Assembly: GCA_023417745.1 (NCBI GenBank)
Contig: JAEZEM010000506.1
Coordinates: 1 to 15,309 of the forward strand
DNA from: Pseudomonadota bacterium
Lineage (GTDB): Bacteria > Desulfobacterota > Desulfovibrionia > Desulfovibrionales > Desulfovibrionaceae
Length of the DNA stretch: 15,309 nucleotides
Reading direction: 5' to 3'
Numbering within the stretch: the first letter of the stretch is position 1; each line of letters starts with the position of its first letter. The notes under the pieces are model-generated. The model was not told where the DNA came from, ran no database searches, and worked only from the letters and a program-made list of their open reading frames with translations. A program made the position numbers and the translations under genes. Shown in pieces: positions 1-6,191 of the stretch.

Positions 1-178
1 GCTGGGGCCGGCTCCCGCGCCCTTGGCCCTGGTGGCCGGTCGGCGGCGGCTGCACTGTCTCATCAAGGCGCCGGATTGGCCCGGGGTGCGCCAGGTGTTC
101 GCCGCCGGGGCCAAAACCCTGGCAACGGCGGCCAAGGTGCGTTGCACCCTGGACCTGGACCCGGTGGACATGCTGTGA
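1..178 (+). CDS. priA: Primosomal protein N' (PriA replication-restart helicase), C-terminal fragment
   Basis: The gene enters from the left edge and reads in the frame starting at base 2, ending at TGA 176-178. The 58 visible residues carry the conserved tail of PriA: 'LGPAPAPLALVAGRRRLHCL', which matches the family's 'GPAPAP...GRYRYQLL' strand, and the closing 'LDLDPVDML', which matches the family's near-invariant 'DVDPxxML' end. PriA is a 3'-5' superfamily 2 helicase that recognises stalled forks and reloads the replisome. This tail belongs to its C-terminal domain; the helicase motors and zinc-binding Cys residues lie outside the window. The next gene starts 26 bp downstream on the same strand, so co-transcription is possible. 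Identification rests on the two end motifs only, but both are characteristic. Confidence 0.85.
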   Translation, partial: LGPAPAPLALVAGRRRLHCLIKAPDWPGVRQVFAAGAKTLATAAKVRCTLDLDPVDML

Positions 179-204
179 ACCGATAGCCCTGGAGACCCTG
201 GCCG

Positions 205-1311
205 ATGGAAGCTTTTGTTAATGACGACGCAAAGTTGCTGCGGGAAGTCGAGAAAGCCATGTCCCGTCGGCGCAAGGATGGGCTCGATGGGCTGGTCGGC
301 AATCTGGCCGCCGTGGTCATCAACGTGGCCGAAGCCGACCTTGTGCCGGCGGCCGAGGAACTCCTTGGCGGCACGAGCCTGCGCTTCGAGGCCGCCCTGG
401 ACCATCCTTTGAGCCCCGGCGGCGGTCCGACCATCCTGCTGCGCGACCTTGAAGGCGCGGATTTCCTGCTCAAAAGCCGGCCGGCCGGCCAGCCCAATCC
501 CTTCGTTGCCTACAACGGCGGCCACAAGACGGAAGGAGCCGTCCCGGGCCGCCTGGAAACTTTTGTCTTCGACTGCCCCGACCTGGCCCGTTACGTGTCC
601 ATTCAGCGCCGTCGCGGCGTGGTCTTCGCCACTGCCGAACCCGTTGTCACCGACGTTTTCTCCTACATCGAGACCAAACCATCGGCTCATACCGGCAACG
701 CCCTGGGGTTTATCCAGTGGAACGGCCGTCCCGGAGCCTACGTCCATGGCCGGTCCAATCGGTTGGCCTTGACGCCGGCCGTGCCGGCCGCCGCCGCGCG
801 CCCCTATCTCGCCCGCATTGGCGGTCTGGACCACGTGGCCACGCGGGTGCGGGCCGCCCAGCGCGACGCGGCCATCGTGGAGTTTTTGGAGCTGACCAAC
901 TACCGCTTCGATTTCGCGGTCTACGTCGAAACGCTCAATTCCATCACCAGCGTGGCCCGGCTTCGCGACGGCGACTACGCCCAGGTGTTCACCTCGGGCA
1001 TCGCTTCGCCGGACGGCGGGGGAGACGGCGGCCCCACCGAGGCGTTTATCGCCAACTACGGCCTGCGGCCCCATCACATGGCCTTCACGGCCGACGGCAT
1101 CGAAGACGTGGTGGCCGGCCTCGCCGCCGACGGCATGGGCTTTCTCTCGGAACTGGTCGGTTCCCGGGAGGAAGGCCTCAAACAGATTTTTTCCGCCATG
1201 TCGCCGCGCACCATGCTGGTCAACGAGTACATTGAGCGCTATGATGGATTTGACGGGTTCTTCACCAAAAGCAACGTGACCCGGCTCACCAAGGCCACGG
1301 AAAACCAGTAA
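205..1311 (+). CDS. VOC-fold dioxygenase similar to 4-hydroxyphenylpyruvate dioxygenase (HPPD-like)
   Basis: The 368-residue length matches bacterial HPPD (about 350-380). HPPD converts 4-hydroxyphenylpyruvate plus O2 to homogentisate with a non-heme Fe(II) held by two His and one Glu. The C-terminal half shows this pattern: H210 in 'GGLDHVATRV', H291 in 'PHHMAFTADGI' (family 'QHIALxTxDI') and E341 in 'NEYIERYDGF' (family 'FEIIQR'). The 'LNSITSV' strand resembles the family's 'LNS' substrate loop, and the C-terminal 'FTKSNVTRLTKATENQ' resembles the closing 'GNFxALFxxIExxQ' helix. Residues about 30-190 form a diverged N-terminal VOC half. The start has GGAG at 191-194, ten bases before ATG. 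The substrate is uncertain because loops differ from typical HPPD and no homogentisate-pathway gene is nearby. It could be a VOC relative with another 2-oxoacid or aromatic substrate. Confidence 0.7.
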   Translation: MEAFVNDDAKLLREVEKAMSRRRKDGLDGLVGNLAAVVINVAEADLVPAAEELLGGTSLRFEAALDHPLSPGGGPTILLRDLEGADFLLKSRPAGQPNPFVAYNGGHKTEGAVPGRLETFVFDCPDLARYVSIQRRRGVVFATAEPVVTDVFSYIETKPSAHTGNALGFIQWNGRPGAYVHGRSNRLALTPAVPAAAARPYLARIGGLDHVATRVRAAQRDAAIVEFLELTNYRFDFAVYVETLNSITSVARLRDGDYAQVFTSGIASPDGGGDGGPTEAFIANYGLRPHHMAFTADGIEDVVAGLAADGMGFLSELVGSREEGLKQIFSAMSPRTMLVNEYIERYDGFDGFFTKSNVTRLTKATENQ

Positions 1312-1375
1312 CCGAACGGGTCGACTGCCCTGGCGGCCACTGCGCGCGGCGACCCGGCTCCCGGAGCGGAAATCC

Positions 1376-3409
1376 ATGCCGATTCCCGAGCCCTCCAGCC
1401 GTCTGCTCCGCTGGCTTGGCCCCATGCCGACCTGTGTTGCGTTCCTCTACACCCTGTTCGGGCTGATCTGGATTCTTGGCTCGGACAATCTGGCCGACGC
1501 CTTGTTTCGATACGATCCGGAGTTGCTGTTGCGCGTTTCCTCGCTCAAGGGCTTTGTCTTTGTCGGCTTAACCGCGGCTTTGCTTTTTACGCTGCTGCGC
1601 CGCTATGACGACGCCTACCGTCAGAAAGAACACGAACTGCGCCAAAGCGAGGAGCGCCATAGGCTGGTGGTGGAGTATGCTCCGGACGCCATCCTCATCC
1701 ACGACGGCGTGCGGCTTGTGTATGTCAACCCGGAAGCGGCCAAGCTGTTTGGCGCACCATCGCCTCAGGCGATTGAAGGCCGGGAGATCATGGATTTCGT
1801 GGACGAGGAGACCAAGGCTTCGGTACGGGAACGCATCCGGCAAAACATTATCGAACGCGTGCCGGCTTTGCTGCGCGAGCAGCGTTACCGCCGCCTTGAC
1901 GGCGGCGTGATCGAGGCGGAAGTGGCGGCCGTGCCCTTCGACATCAACGGCGGCCTCGGCGCGCTGGTTTTCATGCGGGACGTGGGACCGCGCAAAGCCA
2001 CAGAGCGCAGCCTACGCCGCAGCGAACGCCAATATCGGCTGCTGGCCGACAACGCTCACGACCTCATCAATATCTTCGATGAGAACATGAACCTCACCTA
2101 CGTCAGCCCCTCGGTGACCCGACTTTTGGGCTTTTCCGTCACCGAGGCCCTGGCCCGCCCCCTGGAGGTCGGCCTGACGCCGGATTCGGCGAGACGTGTC
2201 GCCGAGACTCTCCAACTGGACTCGGCCAAGCCTGTGGACAGCAATTTCATGCGCAAACTTGAAATTGAAGCCTATCGCCGAGACGGTTCGACCATGTGGT
2301 TGGAATCCGTGATCCGGGGCGTTTTTGACCAGTCAGGCGCATTTCGCGGCTTTATCGCTGTCTCGCGCGACATCAGCGACCGCAAGCGGGCCGAGGCGGA
2401 ACTGGAACTCTCCAAACAGTTCAGCACCTTGATCCTGGAAGCCATTCCCGACCCGGTCTTCGTCAAGGACAGCGCCCACCGTTTTGTCCTGGCCAACGAG
2501 GCCCTGTGCGACATGCTCGGGCAGCCGGCCGAGAGGCTGATCGGCAAGAGCGACGAGGATTTCGTGCCCATTGAGCAGGCGGCGGTCTTTGTCGAGCGCG
2601 ACAACATCGTCCTGGAGAGCGGCCAGTCCGATCTGTACGAGGAGTGCCTGACCGACGCGACAGGGCAACTGCGCACCCTGCTGACGCGCAAGGGTCTTTT
2701 TGTCGATCATCGGGGTCAGCGCTTCATCGTCGGCGTCATTCGCGACATGACCGTGGAAAAGAACCGGGAGCGGGAACTTCGCGATTCCTTGGCCGAGAAG
2801 GAAGTGCTGCTCAAGGAAGTGCATCACCGGGTCAAGAACAATCTGCAAATCATATCGAGCCTGCTTTTTCTGCAAAAAGACGCCGTGGGCGACCCTGTCC
2901 TGCAGGGCGCGCTGGAGGAAAGCCGCAACCGCATCGCCTCCATGGCGCTTATTCACGAGGAACTTTATCGTTCGGGCGATCTGGCCCGGGTGAATATCAA
3001 GGAATATCTGGAGCGGCTGGCCCCCAAGGTGGTGCATGCCTTGCGCGGGGCCAAAAGCGTCGGCTTTGCCCTCAATCTGGCCGAATGTCGGGTGTCCGTG
3101 GACAAGGCCATCCCCATCGGCCTTATTGTCAATGAATTGCTCACCAACGCGGTCAAGCACGGCCTGGCCGGCCGGGACTCCGGGGGTATCCGGGTGCGGC
3201 TCGACCGCGACGGCTCCCTGGCCCACATCATGGTCGAAGATGATGGCCCAGGATTGCCGCCGGGCTTTCATCCCGACGCCACGCGCACGTTGGGCATGCA
3301 GCTCGTGGTGCAGCTCACCCGCCAGCTGCGGGGAGCGTTGTCCTTTGGCGGCAGCGGCGAGGGGGCGTATTTCCGCTTGAGCTTTTCTCCTGAGGACAGC
3401 GCTGCGTAG
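1376..3409 (+). CDS. Membrane-anchored sensor histidine kinase, three PAS domains, HisKA_2 type
   Basis: The protein has 677 residues. Two hydrophobic helices (about 17-37 and 58-80) flank a short loop, so there is no real periplasmic sensor domain. Three PAS domains follow at roughly 92-205 ('RHRLVVEYAPDAILIHD'), 215-340 ('QYRLLADNAHDLINIFD') and 350-465 ('ILEAIPDPVFVKD'). The dimerisation helix has the HisKA_2 signature 'EVHHRVKNNLQIISSLL'; H484 (or H483) is the phosphoacceptor. The ATPase domain shows an N box at N586/N591 ('NELLTNAVKHG') and G1 'DDGPG' at 622-626. It should autophosphorylate and pass phosphate to a response regulator, but none is encoded here, so it is an orphan. Signals are probably cytosolic: small molecules, heme/flavin or redox, since PAS domains are versatile. 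A GGAG/GCGGA stretch at 1363-1370 supports the start. The gene ends 21 bp from the convergent glycosyltransferase gene, with no terminator hairpin seen between them. Confidence 0.9.
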   Translation: MPIPEPSSRLLRWLGPMPTCVAFLYTLFGLIWILGSDNLADALFRYDPELLLRVSSLKGFVFVGLTAALLFTLLRRYDDAYRQKEHELRQSEERHRLVVEYAPDAILIHDGVRLVYVNPEAAKLFGAPSPQAIEGREIMDFVDEETKASVRERIRQNIIERVPALLREQRYRRLDGGVIEAEVAAVPFDINGGLGALVFMRDVGPRKATERSLRRSERQYRLLADNAHDLINIFDENMNLTYVSPSVTRLLGFSVTEALARPLEVGLTPDSARRVAETLQLDSAKPVDSNFMRKLEIEAYRRDGSTMWLESVIRGVFDQSGAFRGFIAVSRDISDRKRAEAELELSKQFSTLILEAIPDPVFVKDSAHRFVLANEALCDMLGQPAERLIGKSDEDFVPIEQAAVFVERDNIVLESGQSDLYEECLTDATGQLRTLLTRKGLFVDHRGQRFIVGVIRDMTVEKNRERELRDSLAEKEVLLKEVHHRVKNNLQIISSLLFLQKDAVGDPVLQGALEESRNRIASMALIHEELYRSGDLARVNIKEYLERLAPKVVHALRGAKSVGFALNLAECRVSVDKAIPIGLIVNELLTNAVKHGLAGRDSGGIRVRLDRDGSLAHIMVEDDGPGLPPGFHPDATRTLGMQLVVQLTRQLRGALSFGGSGEGAYFRLSFSPEDSAA

Positions 3410-3430
3410 ACGCGACGCCGTTCTTGCCGA

Positions 3431-5101
3431 TCAGGAGTCGGGGCCGGACCCAGGACCGGCCTCGGCCAATTCCTCATGTTTGCGCTTCAGGTCGTTTATG
3501 GCCGTTGCTCGTTGGGCAGCGGCCATGGCCGTGTAGCGTTCGGCATGCTTGGCCGCGAGCTTGCGCCAGTTGGCTTGGCCGCCGGCCAGCTGGTCCGGGC
3601 GCGGCCTGGCCAGAACCGGGGCCGGGCGGCGGTGGGCCACGGCCAGATGTCCCTGGTAGACTGGGGGACGACCGGCCAGGACCAGCCGCCAGTCATGGTC
3701 CACGTCGTCGTACTGCGATGGGCTGAAGCGGATGTCGAAGCCGCCGGCTTCGAGCAGCCGATTCCGACGAAAGAGATGGCAGCAGCCCATGACGGTCAGA
3801 CACGGCCGCATATGGGCGAACCCCCCGAAATCAAATCCTTGGGCATGAAGGTCCGAGAGCTTCGGTTCTTCCTGGCCGGGTTCGGGCGGCAGGAGCATGG
3901 CGTCGACGCCCTGGGCAATGGCCGGGTTGGCGGCGTCCAGGACCCGGCAGCCCCACACGCCGGCCTCGGGATAGGCCTCGGCGGCGGCGGCCAGCCGGGC
4001 GATCCAGTCAGCCGGCAAATCCACGTCGTCGTCGAGGTAGGCGACGTGGCCGGCCTCGGCCAGACGGGCGTCGCTGGCCAGCCAGTTGCGGGCGGCCGGC
4101 GCGCCGACGTTGACCGGCAACCGGATGGCGGCCAGACGGTCGGTCCCGACCCGTCCGGCCCAGGCGGCGACCACGGCCGGCGTGGCGTCGCTGGAGGCGT
4201 TGTCGAGCAGGAGCGTGCGTACGGTCCCGTTCACTGCGGAAAAGTCCGAGGCAAAAAGGCTGGCCAGCGTCTTGTCGAGGTCGTCGGCCTTGTTGAAGGT
4301 GTAAAGGGCCACGCAAAGGTCGCCGGCCAGCCGCCCCAGACTGCGGCGACGCCCTGAGGTCAGGTCGTATAAGGCCAGAGCAGCCGAGACGTGTTCGGGC
4401 ATGTCCCGAAGGAGCGCGGCCAGGGCCTTGGCGGCCACGTCTTCCCGGCCGGCGGCCAAGGCGGCCAGGGGACGGCGAAATAGTCCGGCCGGCCAGGGAG
4501 CCAGAGCCTGGGCCGCATCGTAGGCGGCCAGGGCGGCCGGGGCGTCGCCGCGAAGAAGGGCCAGATCACCAGCGACCTTGTGCCCCAAGGGCGTCAGATC
4601 GCCGCACAGCGCCAGCCCGGCCAGAGCGGCCGCCCGGTCGAAATCCCGGCCAAGGACGGCCCGATGCAGGGCGATGTGGAGCCAGAACAGGGCGGCTCGG
4701 CCGTTTCGGATCTCGTTTTCCAGGTAGGCTTCGATGCGGCCCACGTTGCCGGCGGCGAGGAGGCGTTCGTAGTAGGCGACGCTCTCGGGCGGCCTGAACC
4801 GGGCGGCCAGGGCCTCAATGAGGGCGGCAAAGGCCGGGTCGATCCGGCCCGGGGGCGCAGCGCGAAGGGCCTGGGCCAAGGCGGCGGCTGTCGGGCCGTA
4901 AAGGGGGTCTTCTTCCAGGGCGGCGGCCAGCAATTGGCGGCGAAGGCGCGGCCAGTCGGCGCTGTCCGGCGCTCCTTCCCCGGCCGCCCGGGCCATGGCG
5001 GCCGCCCGAAGCAGGTGGTCGCGGCCGAGGGTTCCGGCCAGGAGCAGATCGGCCAGCGTCTGCGGAAAGCCGGGTGCGTCAAACCGGATCGGGGTCGTCA
5101 T
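3431..5101 (-). CDS. GT2-family glycosyltransferase with helical, TPR-like N-terminal half
   Basis: The protein has 556 residues. From about 262 on it is a GT-A fold: 'LCVALYTFNKADDLDKTLAS' (nucleotide-binding first strand), 'LLLDNASSDAT', then 'YLDDDVDLPADW' with the metal/UDP-sugar-binding acidic cluster D357-D358-D359. Near the C-terminus, 'SQYDDVDHDWRLVLAG' resembles the family's catalytic-base 'ED.D...R' region. Residues 1-260 are Ala/Leu-rich amphipathic helices of TPR-like spacing, perhaps for docking to a partner or polymer. No signal peptide or membrane span is visible, so it is cytosolic, transferring sugar from a nucleotide donor to an envelope, flagellar or other acceptor. The ATG overlaps the stop of the upstream GT4-like gene by 4 bp (ATGA), and GGGAGG lies just before it, indicating translational coupling. 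Acceptor and donor cannot be read from the sequence. Confidence 0.85.
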   Translation of the reverse strand: MTTPIRFDAPGFPQTLADLLLAGTLGRDHLLRAAAMARAAGEGAPDSADWPRLRRQLLAAALEEDPLYGPTAAALAQALRAAPPGRIDPAFAALIEALAARFRPPESVAYYERLLAAGNVGRIEAYLENEIRNGRAALFWLHIALHRAVLGRDFDRAAALAGLALCGDLTPLGHKVAGDLALLRGDAPAALAAYDAAQALAPWPAGLFRRPLAALAAGREDVAAKALAALLRDMPEHVSAALALYDLTSGRRRSLGRLAGDLCVALYTFNKADDLDKTLASLFASDFSAVNGTVRTLLLDNASSDATPAVVAAWAGRVGTDRLAAIRLPVNVGAPAARNWLASDARLAEAGHVAYLDDDVDLPADWIARLAAAAEAYPEAGVWGCRVLDAANPAIAQGVDAMLLPPEPGQEEPKLSDLHAQGFDFGGFAHMRPCLTVMGCCHLFRRNRLLEAGGFDIRFSPSQYDDVDHDWRLVLAGRPPVYQGHLAVAHRRPAPVLARPRPDQLAGGQANWRKLAAKHAERYTAMAAAQRATAINDLKRKHEELAEAGPGSGPDS

Positions 5102-6135
5102 GGGCCTCCCTGGGCCACGTCGCGCCAGAGGTTGCCGTAGACGGCGGCCTTGGCGCTGAGCAGATGGCTGCGGTCAAGAGTTTCCCGGGCCTGGAGGACC
5201 AGACGGCGGCGCAGGCCGACATCGGCGACCAGGCGGGCCACGGCCTGGGCCCAGTCCCCGGGGTCCGGGCCGACCAGAAGTCCGGTGCGCCCATCTTCCA
5301 CCACTTCGCGGTAGGGAGGCAGATCGGCGCAGACGCTTACTGCCCCGGCAGCGGTGTATTCCTGCCATTTGACGGCGCTTTTGACCCGGTTAAAGGGGGT
5401 GTCGGCCAGGGGCGCCAGGCCGATGGACAACCCCAGGCGCGGCAGACGGGCGGTGTAGGCGGCGTAGTCGGCGGCAAAGGGGATGGCGGTGGTTGCGGTC
5501 GGAAAACCCGGCGGGGGCGGGCAGCCGAAAAACACGAACCGGCCGGCGAAATCGGGTTTTCGAGCCAGCGCCCCAAGGGCTGGAGCAAGCCGGGCCAGAT
5601 CGTCGGCATGGGTTGGCGTGCCGGCAAAGCCGATGGCGGCGACGGGACGCTGGGGCGGCGCGGCCAGCCGCCACAGGGCGTCAGGCAGGAAATTGGGCAA
5701 CACCCGCACTTGCCGGGCGCGTCCGACGTACACGGCGGCCAGGGCCGAGGTGCTCACCGTGACGCAGGCAGCCCGGGCGATGGTGTCGCGGATGTGAGGC
5801 AAAAGCGGGGCCATGCGCGGGAAAAAGGGATGGTCCGACGGCGTGGCCTCGAAATCGTCGTCGGTGTCGTAAAGGACGGGCTTGCCGCTGGCAAAGGCCG
5901 TTTCGATGACGGCAGCCGTGGCCGGTCCGGGAAAAAAACGCTGGATGACGATGAGGTCGGCCGACTCGATGACGGCCGGACTCACGGCATGGCCGGCTCC
6001 TTGGGCGGTGACCCCGGGCAGCAGGCGGACGGCCGGTCCAAGGACTCGGGCCGGTTCGTAAACCCGCAACCGGGCGCAGGCGGCAAAGGGATCATCGAAG
6101 CCGTAGTAGGCGATGGCCAGGGGCGAGGGCGGCAT
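5098..6135 (-). CDS. GT4-like (group 1) glycosyltransferase
   Basis: The protein has 345 residues and no signal peptide or membrane helix. The N-terminal half is Rossmann-like, with 'SADLIVIQRFFPG' and 'GKPVLYDTDDDF' resembling family members that begin by recognising a 'YDxDDDL' segment. The C-terminal half contains 'AAIGFAGTPTHADDL' (donor loop) and 'AVKWQEYTAAGAVSVCADLP' (K256, E259), followed by 'YREVVEDGRTGLLVGPD'. This is the GT4/GT-B signature in which a Glu contacts the nucleotide sugar. It probably adds sugars to LPS, capsule or flagellin, coupled by a 4-bp overlap to the GT2 gene downstream. No convincing Shine-Dalgarno precedes ATG at 6135. Instead a strong 14-bp hairpin ends 11 nt upstream, so translation or message levels may depend on that structure. 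Confidence 0.82.
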   Translation of the reverse strand: MPPSPLAIAYYGFDDPFAACARLRVYEPARVLGPAVRLLPGVTAQGAGHAVSPAVIESADLIVIQRFFPGPATAAVIETAFASGKPVLYDTDDDFEATPSDHPFFPRMAPLLPHIRDTIARAACVTVSTSALAAVYVGRARQVRVLPNFLPDALWRLAAPPQRPVAAIGFAGTPTHADDLARLAPALGALARKPDFAGRFVFFGCPPPPGFPTATTAIPFAADYAAYTARLPRLGLSIGLAPLADTPFNRVKSAVKWQEYTAAGAVSVCADLPPYREVVEDGRTGLLVGPDPGDWAQAVARLVADVGLRRRLVLQARETLDRSHLLSAKAAVYGNLWRDVAQGGP

Positions 6136-6146
6136 GGGCGGCGTGG

Positions 6147-6181
6147 GGCGCTTGCCCGGAACGCGTCTCCGGGCAAGCGCC
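6147..6181 (-). repeat. Perfect 14-bp inverted repeat between chemoreceptor and GT4-like gene
   Basis: The arms GGCGCTTGCCCGGA (6147-6160) and TCCGGGCAAGCGCC (6168-6181) are exact reverse complements around a 7-nt loop. The hairpin begins 10 nt after the chemoreceptor stop and ends 11 nt before the GT4-like start. Neither side has a T-run, so it is not a canonical intrinsic terminator. It could be an attenuating or pausing hairpin, an mRNA 3'-end stabiliser or processing site, or a dispersed repeat. The sequence is clear; the function is inference. Confidence 0.75.
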
Positions 6182-6191
6182 TGATTGGGCC

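Noticed and set aside
2333..3271. 312-codon open frame on the - strand opposite the histidine kinase
   Set aside because: Kinase motifs HisKA_2, N box and G1 are all on the + strand; the antisense product has no family features.
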